A stretch of 64,000 nt of DNA from Spirochaetia bacterium (GCA_017446885.1 JAFSOR010000020.1:38769-102768); one strand, 5' to 3'; shown: positions 17,839-27,578, counted from the first letter of the stretch. Numbers and translations are program-made. The notes: generated by a model not told the origin, from the sequence alone.

Positions 17839-18627
17839 ATGAGAAAAATTTCATTGCTTTGTGCCGGATTTATACTTGTTTTAGGAACAGCGCTCTATGC
17901 TCAGGATGCCAACGAGATTGCAAAGAAAGTGCATGACCTGCCGGATGGAAAGACATCCTATTCCGAGGTCACCCTTACTCTTTTGGATAAAAACGGCAAG
18001 AGCCGTGTGCGCGAGGTTGCAACTTACAATATGAAGGATGGCACCACCGACAAGAGTATAACTGTATTCCGCAGCCCCAAGGATGTGGCAGGTGTAAGCT
18101 ACCTTTCTTTCGATTATCCTGACAACCCTGACGGAAGCCCAAAGGACAGCGACAGCTGGCTCTACCTGCCTGCCATGAAGAAGGTGCGCCGTGTATCGGG
18201 CTCCAGCAAGGACGACGACTTCCAGGGAACCGACTTCACCTACGACGATATCGGCGACAGGGCACTGGGCAAGGATACCTTTGCTATTATTGGAGACGAC
18301 ACTGTAGATGGCAGATCATGCTGGAAGCTTGAATATACTGCAAAGGATAAGAATGCCAAGATAAGCCGCCGTGTGCTGTGGATAGACAAGGAGACCTATG
18401 TCACCTATAAAGGTGAATATTTTGACAAGCAGAACAAGCTGTTCAAGACAATGGTGTGCGAGGATATAAGAGAGCAGGACGGCTACTGGACAACAGGTAA
18501 GATGACTATGACTACTATTCCTACAAACCATACTACTGTCTATGAAGTTAAAGAAATTAAGTATGACACCGATATAAACCCATCATTCTTTACAGTTAGT
18601 GCCCTGGAGCGGGGGCAGGTTAAATGA
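17839..18627 (+). CDS. LolA-like outer-membrane lipoprotein-sorting protein
   Basis: Signal peptide MRKISLLCAGFILVLGTALYAQ, then about 240 residues with the LolA-like fold pattern: DLPDGKTSYSEVTLTLLDKNGK, GVSYLSFDYPDNPDG..DSWLYLPAMKKVRRV, and SKDDDFQGTDFTYDDI. This subgroup (not canonical LolA) is usually paired with an RND pump and is thought to pass lipids or lipoproteins across the periplasm. The start is the ATG at 17839 with AAGGAG at 17828-17833. It overlaps the barrel gene by 4 bases. Confidence 0.9.
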   Translation: MRKISLLCAGFILVLGTALYAQDANEIAKKVHDLPDGKTSYSEVTLTLLDKNGKSRVREVATYNMKDGTTDKSITVFRSPKDVAGVSYLSFDYPDNPDGSPKDSDSWLYLPAMKKVRRVSGSSKDDDFQGTDFTYDDIGDRALGKDTFAIIGDDTVDGRSCWKLEYTAKDKNAKISRRVLWIDKETYVTYKGEYFDKQNKLFKTMVCEDIREQDGYWTTGKMTMTTIPTNHTTVYEVKEIKYDTDINPSFFTVSALERGQVK

Positions 18628-19883
18628 TACGCAGAAATCTGCTTATCGCTGTTGTGCTGCTTGTGCTATGTAGCGCACTCTTTGCCCAGGACATGGACTA
18701 CAGTGGCACCTTTATTACCCAGGCAGGGGTGGGGCTTCCGAATACTCACCATAACAGCGGCGACTTCCTTATAGGCCAGACCAGCTTTGACTCCACATTC
18801 AAAGTCTACTCCGACGAGACCATGCTTTATGTGAACACCATATTGCTCTATGATGCTATTGCAGGGCAGAGCTCTAATGGAACATCGGCCTTTGTGAGCG
18901 GTGATAACAATTTTGCTTTGCAGCTTAGAGAGGCATATTTCGACTGGCGGGGTGATGTCCTGGCTCTGCGTGTCGGGCGCCAGATCTCGGCCTGGGGCAA
19001 GGCAGATGATATACAGATTGTAGATATTCTATGCCCTCAGGATGAGGCATCGGGGCTGGTCAACGATTATCAGGATAACAGGCTTGGAATTGATGCAGTC
19101 AGGTTATCATATATAGGAGAAAGCACCCAGACTGACTTCTACTGGATTCCTTTCTTTACTCCCAGCCCTCTGCCTTTGGCAGAAGGAAACCCCCTTAATG
19201 ATGTGATGTTTGGAAGCTATGACACTGCTCCTGGCAGCTATGATGATTTTGATCTGCCAGACAGGGAGCTTGCCTCAGGAGAATATGCTGTCAGGTTCAG
19301 CGCTTATATGTCTGCTTTCGATTTCTCGTTGTACGGCTTCTATGGCTGGGATGACATGCCTTTCTATACAGCTGATATGAATGGAAAATACAAGCGTATG
19401 GCTATGGTGGGTGCCGATGCTGCTATTCCGGCAGGCGATTTTGTATTTAGGGTTGAGACCGCTTTTTTCCCACAGCGCTATATCCAGGCATCGGAAGGGG
19501 GAACTAAACAGCGTAACCAGATTATGGCTTTAGGCGGCGTAGACTGGACTCCTGCCGGAGGCTGGACTATTACAGCACAATATGTGGCAGATATAGTCAC
19601 CGGCAGCGACAGTGCATTGGACCGGCATACCTATGAGCACCAGGCTACACTTAGCGTAGAAAAGCCGTTCCTTAACGAGACTCTGACTCTGTCAGGCTCC
19701 TTTGCTGTGGACCTGCGTTATTTCTCCACAAGTACAGAACTTATGGCAGAATATAAATTGACCGATTCCATCACAATCTCTCTTGCAGGAGATTTCTATT
19801 TTGCAGGACCTGATAAAGATGGCGATTACGGAAGCTGGAAAGATGTAAGCTGCATTATATTAAAGGGAAAATATTCTTTCTAG
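18624..19883 (+). CDS. Outer-membrane barrel protein of the RND/LolA-like operon (DUF1302-like)
   Basis: Signal peptide MIRRNLLIAVVLLVLCSALFAQ and about 395 mature residues of alternating strands ending in CIILKGKYSF with a terminal Phe. LREAYFDWRGDVLALRVGRQISAWGKAD is close in form to the DUF1302/alginate-export-type porins that accompany RND-LolA pairs. It most likely supplies the outer-membrane step for the substrate of the two genes before it. It overlaps the LolA-like gene by ATGA, so translation is probably coupled. Confidence 0.82.
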   Translation: MIRRNLLIAVVLLVLCSALFAQDMDYSGTFITQAGVGLPNTHHNSGDFLIGQTSFDSTFKVYSDETMLYVNTILLYDAIAGQSSNGTSAFVSGDNNFALQLREAYFDWRGDVLALRVGRQISAWGKADDIQIVDILCPQDEASGLVNDYQDNRLGIDAVRLSYIGESTQTDFYWIPFFTPSPLPLAEGNPLNDVMFGSYDTAPGSYDDFDLPDRELASGEYAVRFSAYMSAFDFSLYGFYGWDDMPFYTADMNGKYKRMAMVGADAAIPAGDFVFRVETAFFPQRYIQASEGGTKQRNQIMALGGVDWTPAGGWTITAQYVADIVTGSDSALDRHTYEHQATLSVEKPFLNETLTLSGSFAVDLRYFSTSTELMAEYKLTDSITISLAGDFYFAGPDKDGDYGSWKDVSCIILKGKYSF

Positions 19884-19887
19884 CATA

Positions 19888-20844
19888 ATGTGGATTATAT
19901 GGTCTTTAGTTTCGATCCTGCTTTTCTCTTTCAGTGCTATATTTGAGAAGCAAGGTTCCAGGGTAGAGGAAGAGTGCACCGAGCTTAAGTTTTTAGTATG
20001 GTTTGGTATATTCAGTTTTTTAGTGGCAGTGTGTATCCAAACCTTCGGCCTCAGGGAGCTGGACTCAAGCCTGTTTGAGTTCATAAAACATAATCCAGCT
20101 ATTCTTCTGTGTCCTGTTTTCTACATGCTTTCCCTCCTTTTTCTTTTTTTATCTTTAAAGTTCATACCTCTTTCAATCAATGTCCCTATAACAAGCACCA
20201 ATGGAATCTACTGCTTTGCAGGGGCAGTAATCATTTATGCAGCCCTTGGAAAATTCCAGGAGGTCAGGGAAGAGGTATCCCCCATAAAAGTGGTGCTTGT
20301 CATTGCAGTAACCCTTACAATAGCTGCCTCTTCAATCCTATACAACAGGTTTGTCCATAATAATTATGAGGATATGGATTATCGGGTGCTGAAGAAGAAG
20401 ACCCCGCTTTTTGTGATAGCTGGAATAATATTTGCAATTGTCTCGGCTCTCTGTGACGCCTCTGATTCTGTGGTAACCTATTACATTCTGGAGGAGGTAT
20501 GCAGCTCCTTTGACTACATTTTCATCTACTATCTCATGAGCGGCATAATTGCAAGTTTTGCCTATATTATTCTGAGCATTAAAACCAGAAAGCTGTACAA
20601 TCCTTTTGCAATATCAGAAAAAAACAGAATAGCAGGGTCTGGCCTTGACTGTCTGGGGACAGTTACTTCCAACCTGGCAGTGGCTTTGAATCCCTTTTTC
20701 GCCGATCCCCTTATTTCAACCTACTTTATATTCACCATATTTTTCTCCAGAATGCTGCTTAAGGAAAAATATGACAGAAGGCAGTACTTGTGCATAGCTG
20801 CAATATTTGTCTGTATAGTGCTTTTTTCAATATATGAATTATAG
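19888..20844 (+). CDS. EamA/DMT-family transporter
   Basis: 318 residues with about ten hydrophobic helices in two halves (1-150 and 165-318), the drug/metabolite transporter layout. Segments such as SLVSILLFSFSAIFEKQGS and FTIFFSRMLLKEKYDRRQYLCIAAI mark the two repeats; in EamA proteins the second repeat often ends with a short loop after an Arg/Lys-rich turn as here. The substrate cannot be told. It starts 4 bases after the barrel gene without a clear ribosome site, and its end overlaps the convergent transporter gene by 6 bases. Confidence 0.8.
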   Translation: MWIIWSLVSILLFSFSAIFEKQGSRVEEECTELKFLVWFGIFSFLVAVCIQTFGLRELDSSLFEFIKHNPAILLCPVFYMLSLLFLFLSLKFIPLSINVPITSTNGIYCFAGAVIIYAALGKFQEVREEVSPIKVVLVIAVTLTIAASSILYNRFVHNNYEDMDYRVLKKKTPLFVIAGIIFAIVSALCDASDSVVTYYILEEVCSSFDYIFIYYLMSGIIASFAYIILSIKTRKLYNPFAISEKNRIAGSGLDCLGTVTSNLAVALNPFFADPLISTYFIFTIFFSRMLLKEKYDRRQYLCIAAIFVCIVLFSIYEL

Positions 20845-22191
20845 ATATACGATGAAAATATAGACAGTGCAGATTCCCATTGCTAAAACCGAGGCAGGGG
20901 CAAGCCATTTGCAGTATCTTCCCCAGCTTATTGGATGATCCGATTTTGCGCATATCGATGTTCCTACCACATTTGCCGATGCTCCGATAGGGGTGGCACA
21001 GCCTCCAACGTCGGTGCCCATGGAAAGGGTCCAGGCCAGGGTGTGCATGCTTACTCCGGTTGTGGCTGCCAGCGATTCTATTACAGGTATCATGGTGGCA
21101 GTGAACGGAATATTGTCCACAAAGGCGCTGGCAATGCCGGAAACCCACATCACTATGCCTATCATAAGGTAGGGGTTTCCGCCGCTTATAGTCTTGATTC
21201 CCTTGGCTATGATTCCAAGTACACCAGTAAGCTCAAGGCCGCTTATTACAACAAAAAGCCCAATGAAGAACAGCAGCGTCTTGTAGTCAACCCGCTTAAG
21301 AATATATGGAATATACTTTGGTGCAGCCAGGAATGTTATTGCCGATATTATGACACCTATTGCCGGTACAGTAAGCCCGGTCTGGGCATGGGTAACCAGA
21401 AGCACAACAGCGCATAGGAATGTTATTATGCTGAACACAAAGCCTCTGAATGATTTTATTACAGACTCAGGGCGTGGAAACTTGGTGGGATCCACCGATG
21501 CTGTCTTTACTGCAAGCTCCTTGCGGAAAGCGAAGTAGAAGAACACCATCACTGCAACCAAAGAGAGCCCTGCCATGGCTCCGGTGTTGTCCAGAAAGTC
21601 GCCGAATGTGTAACCCAAGGAGGTGCCTATTATGATGTTTGGAGGATCTCCGCACATGGTGGCGCTGCCCCCTATGCTGGCACAGAAAATCTCGGGCAGG
21701 ATCATCGGAATAGGGTTGAACCCAAGTCTATAGGAAAGCTCTACTGTTATGGCTGCCAGGAACAGTATTACAGTTATGCTGTCTATGAACATGGAAAGGA
21801 GGGCAGATAAGAGCATGAATGCAATGAAAATAGGAATGACTCTGTAGTGCACTATCTTTGCAATCCACATGCAAAGCCATGCGAAGAATCCTGTGCGGGC
21901 CATACCCTCAACCATAATCATCATCCCGGCTATGAATATGATTGTGGCCCAGTTGACGCCTATGTTTATATCGGCCTCCACACCCTTGGCATACCAGAAG
22001 CTTTTAACAAGCATAGAATCAAGGCTAAGGGCAGTCCATACCGAATCCATGCTGTGCATACAGAACCCGAATACAATAATCAAGGTTGCCGCCGCACTTA
22101 CCATGGAAATATAGTGACGTTCGAATTTCTCGCTGATTATGAAAGCGAACATGATGACAAAAATTAAGATTGCCGAAATCTGCGCCCACAT
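20839..22191 (-). CDS. ArsB/CitMHS (ion transporter superfamily) permease
   Basis: 450 residues, about 11 helices. MWVSGIASAFVDNIPFTATMIPVIESLA and the paired GGSATMCGDPPNIIIG segment are the hairpin motifs of the ion-transporter (IT) superfamily, seen in ArsB, NhaD and tricarboxylate carriers; substrate is undetermined. No arsenic genes are near. On the minus strand TATAAT lies at 22206-22201, only nine bases before the ATG, and there is no ribosome site. Confidence 0.85.
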   Translation of the reverse strand: MWAQISAILIFVIMFAFIISEKFERHYISMVSAAATLIIVFGFCMHSMDSVWTALSLDSMLVKSFWYAKGVEADINIGVNWATIIFIAGMMIMVEGMARTGFFAWLCMWIAKIVHYRVIPIFIAFMLLSALLSMFIDSITVILFLAAITVELSYRLGFNPIPMILPEIFCASIGGSATMCGDPPNIIIGTSLGYTFGDFLDNTGAMAGLSLVAVMVFFYFAFRKELAVKTASVDPTKFPRPESVIKSFRGFVFSIITFLCAVVLLVTHAQTGLTVPAIGVIISAITFLAAPKYIPYILKRVDYKTLLFFIGLFVVISGLELTGVLGIIAKGIKTISGGNPYLMIGIVMWVSGIASAFVDNIPFTATMIPVIESLAATTGVSMHTLAWTLSMGTDVGGCATPIGASANVVGTSICAKSDHPISWGRYCKWLAPASVLAMGICTVYIFIVYL

Positions 22192-22200
22192 ATTAGTGAT

Positions 22201-22227
22201 ATTATATTTTAAATAATTTTAGTTCAA
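22201..22227 (-). promoter_or_regulatory. Possible promoter for the ArsB-like permease, very short leader
   Basis: TATAAT (22206-22201) is a perfect -10 box. The best -35 is TTGAAC at 22227-22222 with a 15-base spacer, which is short. Transcription would start about 3 bases before the ATG at 22191. Confidence 0.4.
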
Positions 22228-22261
22228 GATATTCATGACTAATATAAATTTTATAAATCAT

Positions 22262-22807
22262 TCACCATTTGAAATTGACAAATGGAGGGTAGGCTTTTCT
22301 TACTGTGGAGTAGAGGAGATATCCTCCTATTATTCCAGCCAGATTCTGAATTATATTTCCTGGAATCTCCACCACAGCAGCCCCAGCGCCAGCCATCAGG
22401 CAGCCAACTGCAAAGTAACCTCCAGCCATTATTATTGTTCCCACTGCAAATACAATGATTCCAGAGACAATCACAGAGAACTTGTTTTCCCGGTACAGGA
22501 GCAGCTTTAGTATCAGTCCCACAGCCAGCCCCTGAAGACCGTGGATAATGAAAGAGAATGGTGCCCACTGGGAAAAACCGCTTATTATATCGGCAATAGC
22601 AGTACCCAGTCCCCCAGCGATGAATGCTGTCATAGGGCCAAAGGAGAGGGCAGTGAAGTAGATGGCCAGGTCTCCCAGGTTGATGTAGCCTCTGGTGGGG
22701 GCAATTGGGATGCGCACAGCTATGGTCATCACTACAGTTACAGCAGTAAGGATTGCGGCCGAGGCGATTTTGAAAGAAATGCTTCTAGTACCAAGAGAAG
22801 AATTCAT
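22262..22807 (-). CDS. ECF transporter S component (COG4720-like)
   Basis: About 181 residues, six helices. RIPIAPTRGYINLGDLAIYFTALSFGP and AFIAGGLGTAIADIISGFSQWAPFSFIIHGLQG match the vitamin-uptake S-component family related to HmpT/YpaA-like proteins; substrate is unknown. It needs the energising A, A' and T subunits, which are not in the window. The start is the ATG at 22807 (GGAGA at 22819-22815). A good promoter and a hairpin leader lie upstream. Confidence 0.85.
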   Translation of the reverse strand: MNSSLGTRSISFKIASAAILTAVTVVMTIAVRIPIAPTRGYINLGDLAIYFTALSFGPMTAFIAGGLGTAIADIISGFSQWAPFSFIIHGLQGLAVGLILKLLLYRENKFSVIVSGIIVFAVGTIIMAGGYFAVGCLMAGAGAAVVEIPGNIIQNLAGIIGGYLLYSTVRKAYPPFVNFKW

Positions 22808-22830
22808 GTCTGCTCTCCTTTGCAAATGCT

Positions 22831-22849
22831 ACCTACTTGTGAAGTAGGC
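22831..22849 (-). promoter_or_regulatory. 5'-leader hairpin of the ECF S-component mRNA
   Basis: An 8-bp stem (CCTACTT / AAGTAGG plus a G-U pair) with a 3-base loop lies in a leader of about 45 bases. A nearby TTGC/GCAA pairing could form instead, next to the ribosome site at 22819-22815. It may be a control element for translation. The loop is too small for a preQ1-I switch and the leader too short for TPP. Confidence 0.4.
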
Positions 22850-22857
22850 AAGTCAAA

Positions 22858-22886
22858 ACTATATTGATTCACCAGCTGTCTGTCAA
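22858..22886 (-). promoter_or_regulatory. Promoter of the ECF S-component gene
   Basis: TTGACA (22886-22881), 17-base spacer and TATAGT (22863-22858) on the minus strand. It faces the purB promoter, whose -35 is 31 bases away. Confidence 0.75.
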
Positions 22887-22917
22887 TATATTTTTTTGTT
22901 ATATTTTTTAATGTTAC

Positions 22918-22945
22918 TTGAAACACAATATCCCTCTGATATAAA
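22918..22945 (+). promoter_or_regulatory. Promoter of purB-purA-guaA, apparently leaderless
   Basis: TTGAAA (22918-22923), a 16-base spacer and TATAAA (22940-22945). Seven bases follow before the purB GTG at 22953, so the transcript should start at or just before the initiation codon. Confidence 0.6.
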
Positions 22946-22952
22946 ATAAATT

Positions 22953-24374
22953 GTGATAACCAAAAACATCTTTTCAAACATCTGCCCTCTGGACCACCGT
23001 TATTATCTTGCCAACCGCGCTGTATTCGACGAGCTGGCAAAATATCTGTCCGAAGAGGCTGTAATCAGGTACTCTGCACTGGCAGAGGCCGCACTGGTAA
23101 AAACTCATGTCTATTTGAACATGCAACACCCCCAGCAGTATTACGCTGCAGTGGATGAGGCCATAGCAAAAGTCCAGCCCGACGAGGTTTATGCCGAAGA
23201 GGAGAAGACCCAGCACAACATCCGGGCTCTGGTGAACGTGATAAAGCGTTACATTCCCAAAGAGCTGAGCCCGTATGTCCACCTGGGGGCCACCTCGGTG
23301 GATATAATGGACACCTCTGCTTCCATGCGGATCCGCGATGCGGTGCAGAAAGTTATAGTGCCGCTCCTCATCGAGGTGGAGGAGCTTCTTATAAAGATTG
23401 CAGCCGACCACGCTGCAACCCCCCAGGTGGGCCGCACCCACGGCCAGCATGCTGTCCCTATAACCCTGGGCTTTGCATTCTCTGAATATGTATCCAGGCT
23501 TGGCAAGTCCATAATCGAGATTGAGAAACGCTCCCACAACCTGCGTGGCAAGCTGGCCGGGGCAGTAGGGGCATACAACTCCACCAGCCTTATGGTGAAA
23601 GACCCCGAGGCTATGGAGAAAAAGTACCTTGAGTTCCTGGGTCTTGAGCCTTCGGAGCACTCCACACAGCTGGTGGAGCCTGAGTATCAGCTGCGGCTGC
23701 TGCTCGAGATAAACACAGCCTTCGGCATAATCGCAAACCTGGCCGACGACATGCGTAACCTCCAGCGCTCCGAGATTTCCGAAATCCGCGAGATGTTCAC
23801 ATCCACCCAGGTGGGCTCATCAACCATGCCGCAGAAGCGTAACCCATGGAACAGCGAGCACGTAAAAAGTCAGTGGAAGGCATTTGCGCCGCGTATCATG
23901 ACCTTCTTCATGGATCAGATATCAGACCATCAGCGTGACCTGACCAACTCGGCATCCCAGCGCTTTATAACCGACTATCTGGCTGGATTCAGCGCAGCTG
24001 TAAACCGGCTTAAGAAGGTGCTTTCTTCCCTCCATGTGGACAAGGAACGCCTTATGAGAAACCTCTCTTTCACAGGAGACCTGGTCCTGGCCGAGGCTGC
24101 CTACATACTCCTTTCCTGCGGAGGCGAGAGCGATGCCCACGAGATAATCCGCAAGATTACCCTGGAAAGCGAGAAAACAGGCGAGCGAATGTGCACAATC
24201 CTTAAACAGAATGACAAAATCTGGAACACAATCAAGACCCAGATGGAAAGGACTATCGGCATAGAGCCAGAGGAGTTCTTCAGCCATCCAGAGCTTTACC
24301 GCGGTCTTGCCTCCCAGAAGGCAGAAAAGCTTGCAGCCAAGTACAAGGCAGAGATGGAGAAACTCAAGAAATGA
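22953..24374 (+). CDS. purB: Adenylosuccinate lyase
   Basis: Splits SAICAR to AICAR and adenylosuccinate to AMP, acting twice in purine synthesis. 473 residues with the fumarase-superfamily signature GSSTMPQKRNPWNSE (about residues 290-305), the catalytic-His segment VGRTHGQHAVPI, and the substrate loop LGATSVDIMDT. The GTG start at 22953 puts the conserved SNICPLDHRY motif at residue 8, where it belongs; there is no Shine-Dalgarno sequence and a -10 box ends only 7 bases upstream. It overlaps purA by 4 bases. Confidence 0.96.
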   Translation: MITKNIFSNICPLDHRYYLANRAVFDELAKYLSEEAVIRYSALAEAALVKTHVYLNMQHPQQYYAAVDEAIAKVQPDEVYAEEEKTQHNIRALVNVIKRYIPKELSPYVHLGATSVDIMDTSASMRIRDAVQKVIVPLLIEVEELLIKIAADHAATPQVGRTHGQHAVPITLGFAFSEYVSRLGKSIIEIEKRSHNLRGKLAGAVGAYNSTSLMVKDPEAMEKKYLEFLGLEPSEHSTQLVEPEYQLRLLLEINTAFGIIANLADDMRNLQRSEISEIREMFTSTQVGSSTMPQKRNPWNSEHVKSQWKAFAPRIMTFFMDQISDHQRDLTNSASQRFITDYLAGFSAAVNRLKKVLSSLHVDKERLMRNLSFTGDLVLAEAAYILLSCGGESDAHEIIRKITLESEKTGERMCTILKQNDKIWNTIKTQMERTIGIEPEEFFSHPELYRGLASQKAEKLAAKYKAEMEKLKK

Positions 24375-25597
24375 ATATTGTAGTTATCGGAGCCCAGTGG
24401 GGCGATGAAGGCAAGGGAAAGATTGTAGACTACCTGGCAGGCGAATCTGCCGTGGTGACACGCTTCTCGGGCGGAGCCAACGCAGGCCATACCATAGTCA
24501 GCGGCGGCATCACATACAAGCTGCATCTGGTTCCATCAGGCATTGTATACCCCGATAAAACTGTAATACTCGGAACAGGCATGGTCATAGACCTGGAATC
24601 TCTCTTTTCAGAGCTCAAGACTCTGGAAGAGCAGGGAATAAACTGGAGAGGGCGTGTCCTTATCTCGGACCGGGCCCACCTGGTGTTCCCCACCTATAAG
24701 GCTATGGACCTTGAGATGGAAAAGAAGCGGCGCCACCCCATAGGGACCACAGGGCGTGGAATCGGCATAGCCTATGCCCAGAAAGCAGACCGCGACGGTG
24801 TGCGCTCAGGCGATGTATTCAACCCAGATGTCTGGAACCGACTGAGCGAAGAAGAAAAAGCTTTTATTACCCCATATATGGAAGACCTTAAAACCATGCT
24901 TGTGGACCTGGTCTCCTACATGGCTGCCCATAAGGAAGAAAACAAACTGTTCGAAGGGGCTCAGGGAGCACTCCTGGACATCGATACTGGAACTTATCCA
25001 TATGTTTCATCCGGTTACTCCATAGCTTCCGGTGCCTGTGCCGGCGGCGGTATAGGTGCCCTGGACATAGATGCAGTCTATGCCGTGTTCAAGGCCTATT
25101 CCACCAGGGTAGGCAACGGGCCGTTCCCCACCGAGTTCGACCACGATTCCGAAGGGGAGCTTGAGAACAAGGTGCGGGTAACAGGGCGCGAGTTCGGCGT
25201 TACCACAGGCAGGCCCAGGCGGTGCGGCTACCTTGACCTGGTGGCTCTTAAATATTCTTGCCGTGTCAACTCCATAAGCGACCTGGTGCTTACCCACCTG
25301 GACATCTATGACGATATGGAAGAGATCAAGGTGTGCACCGCCTACGAGATTGATGGCAAGGTTGTCACCGATTTCCCTGCCCGTGTCGATATGCTTGAGA
25401 ATGCAAAACCTCTCTACCAGACTTTCAAGGGCTGGAAAAAGAATATAGGAGGCACCAAGAAGTTCGAGGACCTGCCGCAGAAGGCACGGGAGTATGTGGA
25501 GTTCATAGAGAAGTACACAGAGACCCCGATTTCCATCATCTCGGTCGGCTACGAAAGAGATGACACCATGATAAGAAAACCGGTATGGACAAGATAA
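24371..25597 (+). CDS. purA: Adenylosuccinate synthetase
   Basis: GTP-dependent conversion of IMP and aspartate to adenylosuccinate, the committed step to AMP. The N-terminal P-loop [15 protein letters not shown] contains catalytic Asp and Lys, NAGHT supplies the catalytic His, and GTTGRGIG and [15 protein letters not shown] are the later signature blocks. At 408 residues it is about 20 shorter than E. coli PurA, but no motif is missing. The ATG overlaps the purB stop as ATGA, and the end overlaps guaA by 13 bases. Confidence 0.97.
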   Translation: MNIVVIGAQWGDEGKGKIVDYLAGESAVVTRFSGGANAGHTIVSGGITYKLHLVPSGIVYPDKTVILGTGMVIDLESLFSELKTLEEQGINWRGRVLISDRAHLVFPTYKAMDLEMEKKRRHPIGTTGRGIGIAYAQKADRDGVRSGDVFNPDVWNRLSEEEKAFITPYMEDLKTMLVDLVSYMAAHKEENKLFEGAQGALLDIDTGTYPYVSSGYSIASGACAGGGIGALDIDAVYAVFKAYSTRVGNGPFPTEFDHDSEGELENKVRVTGREFGVTTGRPRRCGYLDLVALKYSCRVNSISDLVLTHLDIYDDMEEIKVCTAYEIDGKVVTDFPARVDMLENAKPLYQTFKGWKKNIGGTKKFEDLPQKAREYVEFIEKYTETPISIISVGYERDDTMIRKPVWTR

Positions 25598-27120
25598 TAG
25601 TTCTTGACTTCGGAAGCCAGTATAACCAGCTTATTGCCCGCCGTATCCGTGAATTCGGGGTTTATAGCGAGCTCCATCCAGGCGACATAGCTCTTTCTGC
25701 AATACAGGCCATGGGCGATGTAAAGGGCATAGTCTTTTCGGGCGGTCCCAACAGCGTCTACGATCCCAATGCTCCCAAGTGCGACCCTGCCATATACACA
25801 GCAGGTATTCCAATCTTAGGTATATGTTACGGCATGCAGATGATCCACCATATGCTGGGAGGAAGTGTAAAGAGCGCAGATAAGCGGGAATACGGCAGGG
25901 CAGAAATAGAATGCAACAGCTCTGTTCTATTTGACAGGCTCCCTATGAGCCAGGTTGTGTGGATGAGTCACGGCGACCAGGTCTCAGAACTGGCAGAAGG
26001 CTTCAAGGCCATAGCCTCAAGCGCAACCTGCCCGAATGCGGCCAGTGTCAACGAGGAAAAGAAGATTTACACCCTCCAGTTCCACCCCGAGGTCCGTAAC
26101 TCCGAGCACGGCCTTGAGATTCTTAGGAACTTTGTTTTCAAGGTGTGCAAGGCCAAGGCCGACTGGACCATGAAGGACTTCATCCAGCGGCAAATAGAGG
26201 AGATAAGGGCCAAAGTAGGCTCTGACAAAGTGCTCCTGGGACTTTCAGGCGGCGTGGATTCCTCTGTAGTGGCAGCCCTCCTTAACAAGGCTATCGGCAA
26301 GAACCTCTACTGCATGTTCATAGACCACGGACTGCTCCGCAAAGGCGAGGCCGAATCTGTAATGGAGACATTCTCTAAAAATATGGATTTGAACCTTATA
26401 AAGATAGATGCATCAGAGCGCTTCTTGGATAAGCTCAAAGGTGTATCAGACCCCGAGGCTAAGCGCAAGGTCATAGGAGGGGAGTTCATCTACACCTTCC
26501 GGGACGAGGTTGCCAAGCTTCTTAAAGGTACTGATATCAAGTGGCTGGCCCAGGGAACCCTCTATACCGACGTGATAGAGAGCGGCACCAAGACAGCCCA
26601 GACTATAAAAAGCCACCACAATGTGGGCGGCCTGCCCAAGGATATGAACTTTAAGCTCCTTGAGCCCTTGAACCGCCTGTTCAAGGACGAGGTGCGGGCC
26701 CTCGGGACAGCCCTGGGGCTGCCCGAACCGATGGTGTGGCGACAGCCCTTCCCGGGGCCGGGACTGGGTGTGCGCGTGCTGGGCGAGATAACCGCAGAAA
26801 AGCTTGCCATAGTGCGGGAAAGCGATGCCATACTTAGGGAAGAAATCCGCAAGGCAGGACTCCAGAGGGAGATATGGCAGTACTTCACATGCCTGCCCGA
26901 CATACATTCTGTAGGGGTTATGGGCGACCAGCGCACCTACGACTACACTGTGGTGGTAAGGGCTGTCACCTCCATCGACGGCATGACTGCCGACTGGGCC
27001 CGCATTCCCTACGATGTTCTTGACCGCATCTCCACCCGTATTGTCAACGAGGTGGCGCACGTTAACAGAGTGGCCCTGGATATAACATCAAAACCGCCTG
27101 CAACCATAGAGTGGGAGTAA
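25585..27120 (+). CDS. guaA: GMP synthase (glutamine-hydrolysing)
   Basis: Two domains. The class I glutamine amidotransferase (about 1-190) has the nucleophile Cys in ILGICYGMQ and the His/Glu in FHPEV. The ATP-pyrophosphatase and dimerisation parts (about 195-511) carry [14 protein letters not shown] and the conserved end KPPATIEWE. It converts XMP to GMP. With purB and purA it covers both branches after IMP. The last 21 bases are repeated 4.2 kb downstream, so this 3' end was probably an island insertion site. Confidence 0.97.
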   Translation: MDKIIVLDFGSQYNQLIARRIREFGVYSELHPGDIALSAIQAMGDVKGIVFSGGPNSVYDPNAPKCDPAIYTAGIPILGICYGMQMIHHMLGGSVKSADKREYGRAEIECNSSVLFDRLPMSQVVWMSHGDQVSELAEGFKAIASSATCPNAASVNEEKKIYTLQFHPEVRNSEHGLEILRNFVFKVCKAKADWTMKDFIQRQIEEIRAKVGSDKVLLGLSGGVDSSVVAALLNKAIGKNLYCMFIDHGLLRKGEAESVMETFSKNMDLNLIKIDASERFLDKLKGVSDPEAKRKVIGGEFIYTFRDEVAKLLKGTDIKWLAQGTLYTDVIESGTKTAQTIKSHHNVGGLPKDMNFKLLEPLNRLFKDEVRALGTALGLPEPMVWRQPFPGPGLGVRVLGEITAEKLAIVRESDAILREEIRKAGLQREIWQYFTCLPDIHSVGVMGDQRTYDYTVVVRAVTSIDGMTADWARIPYDVLDRISTRIVNEVAHVNRVALDITSKPPATIEWE

Positions 27121-27138
27121 GATGAGCTATCTTAAATT
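27100..27138 (+). repeat. Left direct repeat (attL-like) at the guaA 3' end
   Basis: The last 21 bases of guaA (27100-27120) recur without mismatch at 31314-31334. After a 3-base difference, a second block (27122-27138) recurs at 31338-31354 with one mismatch. The left copy keeps a broken version of the hydrolase start (M-S-Y-L-K-F then a stop). This pair is the signature of a segment inserted between duplicated sites. Confidence 0.85.
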
Positions 27139-27253
27139 CGTCTGGTAGATGATATATTCATTAAGTTGACAATAGGATTGGTTTAATAAGATATTATTCT
27201 TTTTATAGTTGTTATCTGAATATTGATTTTTCATAAATAGCTAAACTATTATA

Positions 27254-27306
27254 TTGCAATTTTAGACCAATATGGTACAATTTTTATACCTTTATATTCA
27301 TATTGG
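27254..27306 (+). promoter_or_regulatory. Promoter with inverted repeat upstream of the island genes
   Basis: TTGCAA (27254-27259), a 16-base spacer and TACAAT (27276-27281). An 8-base inverted repeat, CCAATATG (27267-27274) and CATATTGG (27299-27306), brackets the -10 box and the predicted start. This is a plausible operator for the small gene's own product. Confidence 0.45.
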
Positions 27307-27313
27307 AACGATA

Positions 27314-27550
27314 ATGTCTGAGTTTTTTGTGAATGACAAATACAGATTTTTAAAATGTATGGCAAGTCAACAAATTCATGTTGGTAGTAATCAAGTCATT
27401 AAATTATTTCAACAGGGGATTGCAGATATTTTGCATTTCATAAAGACAAAGGTAAATGCAATTATATGTGAATTAGAAGCTAATGGCTATATTATCCAGC
27501 TTAGTATACGCAGGAAGTATTTTCTTGCGAAGAAAGCAATGCCGAGCTAA
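27314..27550 (+). CDS. Putative small winged-helix regulator of the RM genes
   Basis: 78 residues when begun at the ATG at 27314; an upstream ATG at 27272 lies inside the promoter. The pattern KLFQQGIADILHFIKTKVNAI, then ICELEANGYII and a basic RRKYFLAKKA wing, resembles a winged helix-turn-helix with recognition helix and wing. Small controller proteins often delay or limit restriction genes, and this one sits 28 bases before the RM gene under an inverted repeat. Start site support is weak (GGAA only), and no family was recognised with confidence. Confidence 0.45.
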   Translation: MSEFFVNDKYRFLKCMASQQIHVGSNQVIKLFQQGIADILHFIKTKVNAIICELEANGYIIQLSIRRKYFLAKKAMPS

Positions 27551-27578
27551 GAGAAATTTGTAGTCAGGAGGTTGTAAA

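Noticed and set aside
22808..22952. preQ1, TPP or purine riboswitch between the S component and purB
   Set aside because: The leader is about 45 bases with a 3-base hairpin loop; none of the conserved cores is present. On the purB side the promoter leaves no leader.
27272..27313. Upstream ATG of the small winged-helix gene
   Set aside because: It overlaps the predicted -10 box, so the mRNA would start after it.
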